From the NCBI RefSeq assembly GCF_023652955.1, contig NZ_JAKLOY010000001.1:248001-312000 (forward strand): a stretch of 64,000 nt of DNA, in the 5' to 3' direction. Below are positions 36,473-46,221 of this stretch, in pieces (position 1 is the first letter of the stretch; the number at the start of each line of letters is the position of its first letter). Position numbers and translations under genes: made by a program. Source of the stretch: Geomonas sp. Red32. Its GTDB lineage: Bacteria > Desulfobacterota > Desulfuromonadia > Geobacterales > Geobacteraceae. The notes beneath the pieces are model-generated. The model had not been told where the DNA came from. It searched no databases and saw nothing but the letters and a program-made list of their open reading frames with translations.

Positions 36473-37564
36473 TTACCTCATCTTAAGGGTGGAGATGGCC
36501 ACCAGCGCGAGGATGATGGTGATGATCCAGAACCTCACGATGATCTTCGGCTCCGCCACCCCTTTCAGCTCGAAGTGGTGATGGATGGGGGCCATCCTGA
36601 AGATCCTCTTCCCGCGGTACTTGTAGGAGCCGACCTGGAAGATGACCGAGAGCGCCTCCACCACGAAGACGCCGCCGACGATCACCAGGAGGATCTCCTG
36701 CTTGGTCAGGACCGCCAGGGTCCCGAGCGTCCCCCCCAGGGAGAGGGAGCCGACGTCGCCCATGAAGACCTCGGCCGGGTACGAGTTGTACCAGAGGAAC
36801 CCGATCCCCGCGCCGACCATGGCCCCGCAGAGGATGGCAAGCTCGCCCGAGCCGGGGACGTAGGGGATCTGCAGGTAGCCGGAAAGCTTGGCGTTACCGG
36901 CGATGTAGCCGAAGAGCATGTAGGTCGCCGCGTTGATCGCCACCGGGCCGATGGCCAGCCCGTCAAGGCCGTCGGTCAGGTTGACGGCGTTGGAGGCGCC
37001 GACGATGACCAGGGTCACGAACGGGATGAAGAGAATCCCCAGGTCCGGGTGCACCCGCTTGAAGAACGGGAGATACAGCTCGGTGGAGAAGCCGGTCACC
37101 TTGAAGTAGGGGAGGCAGTAGAGCACGATCCCCACGAGGCCGGCCAGGATGATCTGCCAGAACATCTTCTGCCGGGGGGAAAGCCCCTTCGGGTTCTTCT
37201 CGACCACCTTCTTGTAGTCGTCCACGAACCCCAGGACGCCGTAGCCGATGGTGATGAAGAGGGTGAGCCAGATGAAGTGGTTGGTGAGATCGGCCCAGAG
37301 CAGGGTCGGCAGCACGATGCAGACCAGGATCAGCACGCCCCCCATGGTGGGGGTTCCCTGTTTCTTGAGATGGGACTCGGGGCCGTCGGTGCGGATGACC
37401 TGGCGGGCCTGGAGCGTCTCGAGGCGGCGGATCACCCAGGGACCGACGATGAAGGACAGGACCAGCGCGGTGATCATGGCGTAGATGGTCCTGAAGGTCA
37501 GGTACTTGAAAACGTTGAAGAGCTTGACGCTCGAGGCGAGCGGAACCAGCAGATGGTACAGCAT
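36473..37564 (-). CDS. mraY: Phospho-MurNAc-pentapeptide transferase MraY
   Basis: 363 residues, ten predicted membrane spans. Signatures: [17 protein letters not shown] near residue 70, [17 protein letters not shown] near 115, [20 protein letters not shown] near 195 and the C-terminal RKRIF-like [17 protein letters not shown]. It makes lipid I on the undecaprenyl carrier. It overlaps the murF stop by one base. Confidence 0.96.
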   Translation of the reverse strand: MLYHLLVPLASSVKLFNVFKYLTFRTIYAMITALVLSFIVGPWVIRRLETLQARQVIRTDGPESHLKKQGTPTMGGVLILVCIVLPTLLWADLTNHFIWLTLFITIGYGVLGFVDDYKKVVEKNPKGLSPRQKMFWQIILAGLVGIVLYCLPYFKVTGFSTELYLPFFKRVHPDLGILFIPFVTLVIVGASNAVNLTDGLDGLAIGPVAINAATYMLFGYIAGNAKLSGYLQIPYVPGSGELAILCGAMVGAGIGFLWYNSYPAEVFMGDVGSLSLGGTLGTLAVLTKQEILLVIVGGVFVVEALSVIFQVGSYKYRGKRIFRMAPIHHHFELKGVAEPKIIVRFWIITIILALVAISTLKMR

Positions 37565-38976
37565 TAGTGACGTCCCCCTTTCGCCTCAGCCAGCAGGGCC
37601 TCTTTGGCCAGCTGGGCCGCCCGTTCCATGCGCATCCCGCGCGACCCCTTGAAGAGCACGCAGTCTCCCGGCTCCACCCAGGCGGCCACTTCGCGGGCCA
37701 CCTCCTCGTGGTCCTTGCCGATCATTACCTGGCCGGCGGGAAGGCCGGCGTCGAGGGCCCCGCGGGCGACCTCGCCGGCCAGATCCCCCAGGAGATAGAG
37801 CCGGGCCACCGAGGCGGCGGCCAGCTTGCCGAGCTCGCGATGCGCCTCGACGGTGCCGGTGCCGAGCTCCAGCATGTCGCCCAGCACCGCCACGCAGCGC
37901 CCTCCCCCTTCCACCACTTCGTGGAGGGTCTTCAGAGCCGCCGCCATGGAGGCCGGATTGGCGTTGTAGCTGTCGTTGATGAGGATCACCCCGGCGGTCT
38001 CTTCGAGCTGGAACCTCTTGTCGTAGGGGGTGAACTCCTCGAGCCCCTGCCGGATGACCTCGCCGGAGATCCCGAGCGCCTGGGCTGCCGCGGCTGCGGC
38101 CAGGGCGTTGTAGATGTTGTGGCGGCCGTAGGCGCGGAGGTGGATAGGCTGCTCCTCGCCGGGAAGCCGCAGGACGAAGCTTTCGCCCGCCTTGCCGAGG
38201 CTCGTGATGTTGGCGCTACTGACCTCGGCCCCTCTGAGGCCGAAGGTGAGGCGGGTCACGTTCAGGTGGGTCGGGCACTTGGAGATGAGCGGATCGTCGA
38301 CGTTGTAGACCGCGCTCGAGCCGGGCTTGAGCCTCAGGAAGAGCTCCCCTTTGGCCTTGGCGACCCCTTCCACGCTCCCCAGGGTCTCCAGGTGAGCCGG
38401 GAAGGCGTTGGTGATGATGCCGACGTCCGGGTCGGCGATCTCCGCCAGCCGGTCGATCTCGCCGAAGGCGCTCATGCCGAGCTCGACCACCGCCCAGCGC
38501 TCGCGCCCGGTCAGCCTAAGGAGGGTGAGCGGGAGGCCGATCAGGTTGTTGAGGTTTCCCTCGGTCTTGAGGCCCGGTCCGGTCTGGGAGAGGATACAGG
38601 AGAGCATTTCCTTGGTGGTGGTCTTACCGTTGGAGCCGGTCACCGCCACCATCTTGATCTTGAAGCGGCGGCGGTGGAAGGAGGCCAGATCCCCCAGCGC
38701 CCGCTCGGTGTTCTCGACCACCACCCCGGCAGCGCCCTCAGGGAGCTCGTTCTCCTTTTTCCAGTGGTTGTCGACGAGGAAGACGGAGACACCTTTCTCC
38801 GCCGCCCCTTTTACGAATTGGTGCCCATCGAAGCGATCCCCCCGGAGCGCGATAAAAAGTTCACCCGCCGCCACCGCGCGAGAGTCGGTGGAGACGCCGG
38901 CCACCGTGACAGCGGGGTCTCCCACCATGCTGCCGCCGGTCGCCTCGGCTATCTCTTTAAGGGTGAAACTTGCCAT
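37564..38976 (-). CDS. murF: UDP-MurNAc-tripeptide--D-alanyl-D-alanine ligase
   Basis: 470 residues. Mur ligase pattern with N-terminal [20 protein letters not shown], Walker motif [38 protein letters not shown] and [17 protein letters not shown]. It attaches the D-Ala-D-Ala made by Ddl. Confidence 0.95.
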   Translation of the reverse strand: MASFTLKEIAEATGGSMVGDPAVTVAGVSTDSRAVAAGELFIALRGDRFDGHQFVKGAAEKGVSVFLVDNHWKKENELPEGAAGVVVENTERALGDLASFHRRRFKIKMVAVTGSNGKTTTKEMLSCILSQTGPGLKTEGNLNNLIGLPLTLLRLTGRERWAVVELGMSAFGEIDRLAEIADPDVGIITNAFPAHLETLGSVEGVAKAKGELFLRLKPGSSAVYNVDDPLISKCPTHLNVTRLTFGLRGAEVSSANITSLGKAGESFVLRLPGEEQPIHLRAYGRHNIYNALAAAAAAQALGISGEVIRQGLEEFTPYDKRFQLEETAGVILINDSYNANPASMAAALKTLHEVVEGGGRCVAVLGDMLELGTGTVEAHRELGKLAAASVARLYLLGDLAGEVARGALDAGLPAGQVMIGKDHEEVAREVAAWVEPGDCVLFKGSRGMRMERAAQLAKEALLAEAKGGRH

Positions 38977-39014
38977 TGATCGGTACGTCCCTTCTTTTGT
39001 CTATTTTCTTAACA

Positions 39015-39122
39015 TTCCCTCCCCCCCTGAGGGGGAGGGTCAGGGTGGGGGGGAGGCCGGCCACTGGACTCCGTGGATAATTCCCCCACCCCCCTACCCC
39101 CTCCCTCAAGGGGAGGGGGAGG
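39015..39122. repeat. Family-B inverted repeat between murE and murF
   Basis: CCCTCCCCCCCTGAGGGGGA followed by GGGTGGGGGGGAGG, then after 35 bp CCCCCACCCCCCTACCCCCT and CCCTCAAGGGGAGGGGGA. The two halves are inverted, giving a long stem. The block fills most of the 151-bp gap. Confidence 0.75.
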
Positions 39123-39127
39123 TGAGG

Positions 39128-40642
39128 CTATTTGTTGGCCAGCGCCTTGGCGGCCTCTTCGCGGTCGTCGAAGTGGTGCTTCACCGTGCCGACGATCTGG
39201 TAATCCTCGTGCCCCTTGCCTGCCAGAAGAACGATGTCCCCGGCCTTGGCGATCCGGATGGCGAGCTCGATGGCGTCGTGGCGGCTCTCGATGGTGACGA
39301 ATCCCTTTTCAGCGATCCCGCCTGCCAGCTCCTCCGGCCGGTACTCCCTGAGCCCGAGCGGCAGGATCCCCGCCTTCACGTCCTCGAGGATGGCGAAGGG
39401 GTCTTCGGTGCGCGGGTTGTCGGAGGTCACGATGGCCAGGTCGCTGTAGCGGGCGGCGATCTCGCCCATCACCGGGCGCTTCCCCTTGTCGCGGTCGCCG
39501 CCGCAGCCGAAGAGGGTAATGATCCTGCCGGCCTTCAGCTCGGCCACGGTGGCCAGCACGTTCTCCAGGGCATCTCCGGTGTGGGCGTAATCGACCAGTA
39601 CCGTGAGTCCTTTGTCGTTCTCTACCCGCTCCAGGCGCCCGGGAACCTTCTTGTGCCCCTCGATCCCCGCCACGATGGCGGAATCCGGGAGGTCCAGCGC
39701 AATGCCGGCCCCGACCGCCGAGAGGATGTTGTACAGGTTGAAGCGCCCCAGGAGATCCGAAGAGAACTTCAGGCTCCCGCGCGGGGTCTTCAGCTGGCAG
39801 CAGATGCCGTGTACGGTGAACTGGACGTCCTGGACGGCGATGTCCCCTTCCTGGCCCGCCGAGTAGCCAAGGACGGGAGCGGCCGACTCTTCCTTGATCC
39901 GCCGCCCGTACGGGTCGTCCAGATTGACCACCGCGCAGCGCTTGGGTTTCTCGCCGTCGGGGGTGAGGAGATCGGTGAAGAGCCTCAGCTTGCTCCCGAA
40001 GTAGGATTCCATGTCCACGTGGTAGTCGAGATGGTCGCGGGTCAGGTTGCTGAAGACCGCCACGTCGAAGAGGCAGCCGTCGGCTCTGCGCTGTTCGAGG
40101 CTGTGGGAGGAGACTTCCATCACCACCCCCTTGGCCCCCTCGTCCACCAGCTGGCGCAGCGTCTGCTGCAGATCGACCGACTCCGGCGTCGTGTTGGGAG
40201 CGGGAATCGAGACATCGCCGAAACGGTAGCTGATGGTCCCGAGCACGGCCGGGGGATAGCCCGCCGCCGCCAGGATCCCTTCCACCAGGTAGGTGGTGGT
40301 GGTCTTTCCGTTGGTCCCGGTGATCCCCACGGTCGGCACTCCCGCCGTCGGGAGGCCGTAGAAAACGGCCGCCATCAACGACATGGCCCGCCGGGCGTCG
40401 GGGACCTCGACGAGGGTAGCCCCGGCAACGGCGCAGGGGCGGTCCGCCACAATGGCGACCGCCCCCCCCTTGACTGCAGCCTCGACGAACTGGCAACCGT
40501 CGGTCTTAACTCCTTGCAGGGCAAAGAAAATCCCGCCGGGTCCGACCTGTCGCGAGTCGTAGTAGAGTCCCCCGATCTCGATATCGGAGTTGCCGGTTAC
40601 CCGGACGCCCTCTACACAGCTAAGCAGTTGTGTGAGTTTCAT
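39128..40642 (-). CDS. murE: UDP-MurNAc-tripeptide synthetase, meso-diaminopimelate-adding
   Basis: 504 residues. N-terminal YYDSRQVGPGGIFFALQGVK, Walker motif [35 protein letters not shown] and, near residue 415, SDNPRTEDP. The DNPR motif is diagnostic for enzymes adding meso-diaminopimelate rather than lysine, so this cell wall is of the usual Gram-negative type. Confidence 0.96.
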   Translation of the reverse strand: MKLTQLLSCVEGVRVTGNSDIEIGGLYYDSRQVGPGGIFFALQGVKTDGCQFVEAAVKGGAVAIVADRPCAVAGATLVEVPDARRAMSLMAAVFYGLPTAGVPTVGITGTNGKTTTTYLVEGILAAAGYPPAVLGTISYRFGDVSIPAPNTTPESVDLQQTLRQLVDEGAKGVVMEVSSHSLEQRRADGCLFDVAVFSNLTRDHLDYHVDMESYFGSKLRLFTDLLTPDGEKPKRCAVVNLDDPYGRRIKEESAAPVLGYSAGQEGDIAVQDVQFTVHGICCQLKTPRGSLKFSSDLLGRFNLYNILSAVGAGIALDLPDSAIVAGIEGHKKVPGRLERVENDKGLTVLVDYAHTGDALENVLATVAELKAGRIITLFGCGGDRDKGKRPVMGEIAARYSDLAIVTSDNPRTEDPFAILEDVKAGILPLGLREYRPEELAGGIAEKGFVTIESRHDAIELAIRIAKAGDIVLLAGKGHEDYQIVGTVKHHFDDREEAAKALANK

Positions 40643-40657
40643 TGCTATCTCCTCGGG

Positions 40658-42622
40658 TCAGGCCGACGGCACGAACCGGACCCAGACTTCTTCCTCGGTG
40701 GTGATGGGGCTTCCCGGTGCCGGGTGCTGCTCCACGGCCCGTCCGCTTCCCTCCAGTTTCACGTTGAGCCCCCGTTTCTCCATGACTCTCAGCACCTGGC
40801 GCATGCTCATCCCGCGGAAGTTGGGCATGGCCCCGGCCGGGGTTCCTTCGACGCTCCCCCCTTCGGAGACCTGAGGGGGATCGGGATCCCGCACCTCCTT
40901 GGCCTCCACGGACACCGGCTTCTTCTTGAAACTCTTCTCCGGCGGCACCCCCAGGTAGCAAAGGCTCTGCTGGGCGATGGCGCTGAAGGCCGGGGCGGCC
41001 ACCACGCCGCCGTACGGGCTGGTGGTCGGCTCATCCACTACCACGAGGATGGTGAGTTTCGGGTTGTCCACCGGCACGAACCCTACGAAGGAGGCGGTCC
41101 GTTTCTTGGCCGAGTAGGCGTGGGATGCGTGGTCAACCTTCTGGGCGGTACCGGTCTTCCCCGCCACCGAGTAGCCGTCGACCTGGGCGGCGGTGCCGGT
41201 CCCCCCCTCGTTGACGACCCCTTCGAGCATGTGGGCCACCGTCTTGGCCGTGGAGGGGGAGATCACCTTCCTCTTGAGCTGAGGTCCGAACTGTTTCAGT
41301 ACCTCGCCGTCCTCGTTGGTGATCCGGTCCACCAGGTAGGGCTTCATCAGGTTGCCGCCGTTGGCCACCGCCGAAACCGCCGTGGTGATCTGCAGCGCGG
41401 TGGCGGTCACCCCCTGCCCGAAGGAGATGGTCGCCAGGTCGATCGGGTACCACTTGGCCTGCGGCCTTAACATCCCGGCCGCCTCGCCCGGAAGGTCGAT
41501 TTCGCTCCGCTCGCCGAACCCGAAGGCGGTCAGTGCATCGTAGAGCCTCTGGGAGCCGAGCCGGCCGCCGATCTTGGCCGCCCCGATGTTACTCGAGAAT
41601 TTGAGCACCTGCGCCACGCTGAGCGCGCCGTAGCTGTGGGTGTCGTGGATGGTCTTGCCGGCAAAGGCCCAGCTGCCGTTCTCGCAGTTGAAGGCGTCGC
41701 CCGCCCTGATCACGTGGCTTTCCAGCGCCGAGGCGACCAGGAAGATCTTGAAGGTGGAACCCGGCTCGAAGCTGTCCGAGATGGCCCGGTTTCTCAGTGC
41801 ATCCTGGCCGTACTTGGAGAAGGCGTTCGGGTTGAAGGTCGGGTAGTTGGCCATCGCCAGCACCCGCCCGGTGTCCGGCTCCATCACGATGGCGATCCCC
41901 GATTTGGCGCCGTTCTTCTCGACCGCCTTGGTCAGCTCCTTCTCGGCTATGTACTGGATGTTCTTATCGAGGGTGAGGACGACGTTGCTCCCTTTGGAGC
42001 CCTGCTTCCCCTTCTTGAGATCGATGTCCCGCCCCAGCGCGTCCCGCTCGGTCACCAGGTAGCCGGTGTTCCCCAGGATGGTGGAATCGTACTTCTTCTC
42101 GATCCCCTCCAGTCCGGTCGGGTCGAGCCCCGTAAAGCCTACCACAGCCGCCGCCACCTCCGAGTTCGGGTAGTAGCGTTTGGTCTCCTTCACGAAACCG
42201 ATGCCGTCGAGGTCGAGATCCCTGATCTTCTTCGCCTGCTCGGGCGGAATCCTGCGGGCCAGCCAGACGAAGTTGCGGCTCGCCTTGAGCTTCGCCTCCA
42301 GCTCCGGCTGGGGGATACCGAGGATGGGAGCCAGCTTGGCCGCCTCGTCCGGGAGGTTCTCCATCTCGCGGGTCTCGGCGTAGCAGGAATCCATCTCCAG
42401 GGAGACCGCCAGCGGTGCGTTATTCCTGTCAAAGATCGCCCCGCGTCCCGGGGTGAGTTGCACGATCCGCTGATGCTGCTTCTCCGCGAGCTTCACCAGC
42501 TTGTCCTTCTGCAACACCTGCAGAAAGAGGGCGCGCCCGGCGGTCAGTACGAAGAATACGACGAAAAGAGCGGCCACCGAGCGCATCCGCACCCTGGCCC
42601 ATTTTTCGTGCTTCTCTATCAC
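40658..42622 (-). CDS. ftsI: Septal transpeptidase FtsI/PBP3 with C-terminal PASTA domain
   Basis: 654 residues. A short cytoplasmic N-terminus and one membrane span (VAALFVVFFVLTAGRALFLQ), a PBP dimerisation domain, then the transpeptidase with SxxK in FEPGSTFKIFLVAS, SSN in KFSSNIGAAK and KTG in SVAGKTGTAQKV. The last 60 residues (PNFRGMSMRQVLRVMEKRGL) form one PASTA domain, a SpoVD-like trait that E. coli FtsI lacks. It cross-links septal peptidoglycan with FtsW. Confidence 0.95.
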   Translation of the reverse strand: MIEKHEKWARVRMRSVAALFVVFFVLTAGRALFLQVLQKDKLVKLAEKQHQRIVQLTPGRGAIFDRNNAPLAVSLEMDSCYAETREMENLPDEAAKLAPILGIPQPELEAKLKASRNFVWLARRIPPEQAKKIRDLDLDGIGFVKETKRYYPNSEVAAAVVGFTGLDPTGLEGIEKKYDSTILGNTGYLVTERDALGRDIDLKKGKQGSKGSNVVLTLDKNIQYIAEKELTKAVEKNGAKSGIAIVMEPDTGRVLAMANYPTFNPNAFSKYGQDALRNRAISDSFEPGSTFKIFLVASALESHVIRAGDAFNCENGSWAFAGKTIHDTHSYGALSVAQVLKFSSNIGAAKIGGRLGSQRLYDALTAFGFGERSEIDLPGEAAGMLRPQAKWYPIDLATISFGQGVTATALQITTAVSAVANGGNLMKPYLVDRITNEDGEVLKQFGPQLKRKVISPSTAKTVAHMLEGVVNEGGTGTAAQVDGYSVAGKTGTAQKVDHASHAYSAKKRTASFVGFVPVDNPKLTILVVVDEPTTSPYGGVVAAPAFSAIAQQSLCYLGVPPEKSFKKKPVSVEAKEVRDPDPPQVSEGGSVEGTPAGAMPNFRGMSMRQVLRVMEKRGLNVKLEGSGRAVEQHPAPGSPITTEEEVWVRFVPSA

Positions 42623-42954
42623 TTGACCACAACCACCTGCTGGTCGGTCGGGAGCGCCATGCCGAGCTGGCCCTTGGCGATTTCCTCGATCCTGGCAGGG
42701 GTCTTAAGGGAAGCGACTTCCACCTTCAACCGCTGGTTCTCCTGCTGCTGCTCCTTCAGGAGGCGGGCGGTATCGGAGATCTTCAGGTTGAGATCGATGA
42801 CCTCGACCCTCGACCAGACGTGGAAGATGGAGACCAGGGTCAAAAGCACCATCACCCCGATGAGGTAGCGGAAACTGACCCAGTGGTCCCTGATTACGAC
42901 CCCGGTTCTTACCGGTGCGGCTACTTTGCCGTATTCGACCTTGCTCTGTGCCAT
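42619..42954 (-). CDS. ftsL: Cell-division protein FtsL
   Basis: 111 residues: basic N-terminus, one span (FRYLIGVMVLLTLVSIFHVW), then a coiled coil (LKISDTARLLKEQQQENQRL) and a short tail. The layout, size and location between rsmH and ftsI identify FtsL, which pairs with FtsB and FtsQ. It overlaps ftsI by 4 bp. Confidence 0.88.
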   Translation of the reverse strand: MAQSKVEYGKVAAPVRTGVVIRDHWVSFRYLIGVMVLLTLVSIFHVWSRVEVIDLNLKISDTARLLKEQQQENQRLKVEVASLKTPARIEEIAKGQLGMALPTDQQVVVVK

Positions 42955-42966
42955 GGCTTAATCCCT

Positions 42967-43908
42967 CTATACGATCTTTTCAACAACCCTCAGCTTGGCG
43001 CTGCGGGACCTCGGATTTTCCTTAACTTCCTGTTCGCTGGCCATGAGCGGCTTGCCGGTTATCACCTTGCACTGCGGGACCTTCCCGCAGACGCAGATGG
43101 GAAGCTCTTTGGGGCAGGTGCAGCCGGTGGCGGCGGCCCGGAAGGACTCCTTGACGATGCGGTCTTCCAGCGAGTGGAAGGAGATCACCGCGCCGCGCCC
43201 CCCTTTTCTCAAAAGCTTCAGCAGGGCCGCGAGCCCATCCTCGAGGCTCTTCAGCTCCTCGTTGACCGCGATCCGCAACCCCTGGAAGGTCCTGGTCGCC
43301 GGGTGGAGCCGCTCTTCCCACTTGGCCTTGGGGATGGCCCCCTTGATGATGTCCACCAGCTGGAAGGTGGTCTCGATCGGCTGCTCGCTCCTCGCCTTCA
43401 CGATGAAGGAGGCGACCCGCTTGGCCCAGCGCTCCTCCCCGTAGTCGGAGATGATGCGGGTGAGCTCCCCCTCGGAGAGCTCGTTGACCAGGTCGGCGGC
43501 GGTGGGGCCTTCCTCCCTGTTCATCCGCATGTCGAGCGGGGCGTCCTGCATGAAGCTGAATCCCCGTTCCTCGCGGTCCAGCTGGTGCGAGGAGACACCG
43601 AGGTCCAGCACGAAACCGTCGATGGCCTCGACCCCGATCCCGGCCAGGGTCTCGGCGATGTCGGCGAAGTTCCTCTGGAAGATCCGGGCCCGGGCGCCGA
43701 AGGGGGCGAGCCTCTCGGTGGCCGCCGCGATCGCCTCGGCGTCGCGGTCGAAGCCCAGGAGCACCCCCTCGGGGGAGCTCGCGGTCAGGATCAGCCCGGC
43801 GTGCCCGGCGCCCCCGAGCGTCCCGTCCACGTAGATCCCGCCGGAGCGGGGGGAGAGCGCCCTGAGGACCTCGTCGGGCATGACCGAGATGTGGTGGAAG
43901 TCCACCAT
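42967..43908 (-). CDS. rsmH: 16S rRNA m4C1402 methyltransferase RsmH (MraW)
   Basis: 313 residues. [13 protein letters not shown] at the start, SAM-binding [36 protein letters not shown], and the C-terminal [20 protein letters not shown] and [14 protein letters not shown] are diagnostic. It methylates C1402 of 16S rRNA in the ribosomal P site. Its start is immediately adjacent to the mraZ stop. Confidence 0.96.
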   Translation of the reverse strand: MVDFHHISVMPDEVLRALSPRSGGIYVDGTLGGAGHAGLILTASSPEGVLLGFDRDAEAIAAATERLAPFGARARIFQRNFADIAETLAGIGVEAIDGFVLDLGVSSHQLDREERGFSFMQDAPLDMRMNREEGPTAADLVNELSEGELTRIISDYGEERWAKRVASFIVKARSEQPIETTFQLVDIIKGAIPKAKWEERLHPATRTFQGLRIAVNEELKSLEDGLAALLKLLRKGGRGAVISFHSLEDRIVKESFRAAATGCTCPKELPICVCGKVPQCKVITGKPLMASEQEVKENPRSRSAKLRVVEKIV

Positions 43909-44391
43909 CTAGAGCCCCAGCCCGGCCAAGGCCGCCGAGTCGGTCGGGAAGTTCTGCTCGTCCTGCTCGCAGACCTTGGTCCAGACGGACTGGCTGTAAA
44001 CGTCGATCTTGGTCTGCATCCCGACGAAGTGGATGTCCCGCTCGAGCTGGGCGGTCTTCCGGAGATCCGAGGGGACCAGGAGCCTGCCGAGCTTGTCGGC
44101 GGTGCATTCGACGGCGGGGACCAGGATCATCCTCCTGACGGCAGCCAGCTCCGCGACGCTCAAGCCGAGCGAGGTGCCGTCTTTGAGCTTCTCCTCGATG
44201 GCAAGGAATTCATGGTACGGGTAGATGGCCAGACCATAGCAGACCTCCCCATTGCCAAGCCGGACCGGACTCGACTTGGTGAGGAAGAAACGCTCGTCGC
44301 CGAAGGTCTCCACCAGAACCTCGCGGAATTTCGCGGGAATGCTGGTGCGCCCCTTGGCGTCGATGGTCGTGTCGAACTTCCCTCTGAACAT
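43909..44391 (-). CDS. mraZ: Transcriptional regulator MraZ
   Basis: 160 residues from ATG 44391, where the product starts with the family-typical MFRGKFDTTIDAKGRTSIPA. Starts at 44409 or 44415 would overlap the operator boxes. The AbrB-like double domain repeats as LVPAVECTADKLGRLLVPSD. MraZ represses its own dcw promoter in E. coli by binding TGGG-type repeats; three GTGG boxes stand just upstream here. Confidence 0.92.
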   Translation of the reverse strand: MFRGKFDTTIDAKGRTSIPAKFREVLVETFGDERFFLTKSSPVRLGNGEVCYGLAIYPYHEFLAIEEKLKDGTSLGLSVAELAAVRRMILVPAVECTADKLGRLLVPSDLRKTAQLERDIHFVGMQTKIDVYSQSVWTKVCEQDEQNFPTDSAALAGLGL

Positions 44392-44411
44392 GTTTTCCCC
44401 GGCACTCATTG

Positions 44412-44435
44412 CCACTTTATACCACTTTATACCAC
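44412..44435 (-). promoter_or_regulatory. MraZ operator: three GTGG boxes at exact 10-bp spacing
   Basis: On the minus strand GTGG occurs at 44435-44432, 44425-44422 and 44415-44412, two of them as GTGGTATAAA. A degenerate fourth (GTGC) follows at 44405-44402. Direct repeats on one helix face, directly before mraZ and downstream of its promoter, are the known arrangement for MraZ autoregulation. Confidence 0.75.
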
Positions 44436-44445
44436 CGTCGGCTGA

Positions 44446-44474
44446 ACTATACGGGAGGGATAGAGTGATGTCAA
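44446..44474 (-). promoter_or_regulatory. Sigma-70 promoter of the dcw cluster
   Basis: Minus strand TTGACA (44474-44469) and TATAGT (44451-44446) with a 17-bp spacer. The predicted start near 44439 puts the MraZ boxes at about +4 to +27. Confidence 0.8.
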
Positions 44475-44527
44475 GGCAAAATTGTCACGAAAAAGTGATC
44501 CTTTCCGAAGATTTTCCAAGGGTTTAA

Positions 44528-44794
44528 ATGAGAGAACCGGAGGCGGGGAAGAAGGTGGTAAAGAGGGGCAAACGGGAGGCAGAACCGGCTCCGGAATGGA
44601 TGGTCAGGGAGTTCGAACGACTGCTGCACGGGGAGGTCAGGCGGTGTGTGTCGGGGCGGGCCCCCTCCCCCGGTCGGGGGAAGGGACGGGTCCTGCAGAG
44701 GGAACTTCGTATGATTGGTCGCTATCTATCGGTGAAGAGCTCCTCCCTCCCCTTGAAAAGGGAGGTCCGGAGGGGGAATTTTTCCCCTTTTTGA
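44528..44794 (+). CDS. Doubtful 88-aa basic protein divergent from mraZ
   Basis: An ATG follows AAGGGTTTAA. The first 60 residues are charged (KKVVKRGKREAEPAPEW, MVREFERLLHGEVRRC), which could be a real small protein. The last 25 residues read through a dispersed palindrome at about 44740-44820 (SLPLKREVRRGNFSPF), so the gene end at least is repeat-derived. No family is recognised. Confidence 0.3.
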   Translation: MREPEAGKKVVKRGKREAEPAPEWMVREFERLLHGEVRRCVSGRAPSPGRGKGRVLQRELRMIGRYLSVKSSSLPLKREVRRGNFSPF

Positions 44795-44822
44795 AAGGGG
44801 GGCTTTCGCCGGGTAACGGGGG

Positions 44823-45146
44823 CTACTTCTTACGGTCGAAGAGGGAGACCACCTTGCCACCCTTTTTGGGAGCGTCGCCCCCTTTTTCGACCGGGGCTAC
44901 CGGTGACGGGGGCTCGGGAGGGACCACCTTTTCCAGCATGATCGGGGTGTTCCCCATGGTGAAGGGGGCGCCGTTCACCTGGCTCTCGTCGAGGATCCAG
45001 GTATAGACCTGGAGCGGCACGGTGAGGACCAGCAGTTTGACCTTCCACCACCCCGGCTTGACGTCGGGCGAGATGTCCTCGATTCTGGCGTAGAAGGCGG
45101 GCTTGTTGTCGATGTGCGCGAGCACGAGATCGTTGATGGTTGCCAT
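44823..45146 (-). CDS. Conserved-looking 107-aa hypothetical protein
   Basis: Starts MATINDLVLAHIDNKPAFYA. Residues 1-75 have a compact beta pattern (RIEDISPDVKPGWWKVKLLV, TVPLQVYTWILDESQVNGAP); the tail is Pro- and Lys-rich (PPEPPSPVAPVEKGGDAPKK). There is no signal peptide or membrane span. It lies 34 bp after the YkgJ-type gene on the same strand, probably cotranscribed. Function unknown. Confidence 0.6.
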   Translation of the reverse strand: MATINDLVLAHIDNKPAFYARIEDISPDVKPGWWKVKLLVLTVPLQVYTWILDESQVNGAPFTMGNTPIMLEKVVPPEPPSPVAPVEKGGDAPKKGGKVVSLFDRKK

Positions 45147-45180
45147 GAAGTTGGGTTTCCTCTCGAGTTGTCGTTGCCCG

Positions 45181-45684
45181 TCAGGGCTCCCCGCTGATGA
45201 GGGGACCGTCCATCGAAGTGGGCGGAAAGAGCGCGCGCAGTTCGGCGTAGACTCCCTTCAACTCCTGCTCGAGGCGGTAGAATTCGGTCACCGTCTCCTC
45301 GGGGAGCCGGTCCTCGATCACTTCGCAGTTGAAGGTGATGCAGTTGAACGGGCGGTATCCCGGTGGCATGAGACAGCCGGCGGTGGTGAGGTAGGGACAA
45401 CGGGGACTTTCGAAGCGCGGAGTGAAGATCGGCTTGGCGGTCACCAGGTAGACCAGGAGATCGGCCTTGGCGAAGTGGAGCCTGCCGGTCACGCAGCAGG
45501 CGCCGTCACAGGCGGCACAGTGCGCTTCGGCATTGGCCCGGGAGGCGATATCCTGCAGCGCCTCCTTGCACTCGATCATCTCCTGGCACAGGTTACCCAC
45601 CCGCTCCCGGTCCTGGATCGGGAGCATCACCCAGACCGCCGCCACGTTGCGGAGTCCGTCCTGCCATTGTTTCTGAAGGCTCAT
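45181..45684 (-). CDS. YkgJ-family cysteine-cluster protein
   Basis: 167 residues. The cluster CAACDGACC near residues 57-65, then CPYLTTAGCLMPPGYRPFNC near 97-115 with FNC beyond, is the CxxCxxxCC-type pattern of the YkgJ/UPF0153 family, thought to bind zinc or an Fe-S centre. The flanking helices are charged. Role not established. Confidence 0.75.
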   Translation of the reverse strand: MSLQKQWQDGLRNVAAVWVMLPIQDRERVGNLCQEMIECKEALQDIASRANAEAHCAACDGACCVTGRLHFAKADLLVYLVTAKPIFTPRFESPRCPYLTTAGCLMPPGYRPFNCITFNCEVIEDRLPEETVTEFYRLEQELKGVYAELRALFPPTSMDGPLISGEP

Positions 45685-45771
45685 GGAGCCAGCCTCCTGT
45701 ATATCTGCGCAAAAACGCCATCCAGGCCGCGAAGCCGTGATGGCGTCTTGTTGCCGTTTACTGCAAAAATT

Positions 45772-46187
45772 GGCCGAAGCAGCCCGTAAGCCGGGTTCTG
45801 TTCCCGCGGCAGGTTACCCCGCACGCGGGCGATGGTCATTCATCTAGGAGCGCCGTTACCGGCGCCCTCAAGCAACCAACCCGGAAGCACGGACGGGCCG
45901 CCCTTAACGCTTCCCTATTTGGTCTTGCTCCTGGTGGGGTTTACCTGGCATCCGGCGTCACCGCCGGACCCGGTGAGCTCTTACCTCACCCTTTCACCCT
46001 TACCCGCCTTCGCTGGACGCCGCGCGAGCGCGGCAGCTTTGGCGGGCGGACTTCTCTCTGTGGCACTATCCCTGGGGTTGCCCCCGCTGGACGTTATCCA
46101 GCACCCTGCCCTATGGAGCCCGGACTTTCCTCCCTCCCCCTTCGCACGAGGCTACGGGGGACGGCGGCCATCTGGTCTGCTTCGGCC
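45772..46187 (-). ncRNA. rnpB: RNase P RNA (bacterial type A)
   Basis: The catalytic RNA that trims tRNA 5' leaders. The minus strand starts GGCCGAAGCAGACCAG and ends with the complementary GGCTTACGGGCTGCTTCGGCC region, the P1 stem. Conserved core blocks are present: GGAGGAAAGTCCGGGCTCC (CR-I), AGGGTGAAAGGGTG with GAGGTAAGAGCTCACC, and AAACCCCACCAGGAGCAAG. Length is about 416 nt including P1. Confidence 0.93.
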
Positions 46188-46221
46188 AAAACGAAAAACT
46201 GCGTGAAGCGCCTTCTATGTT

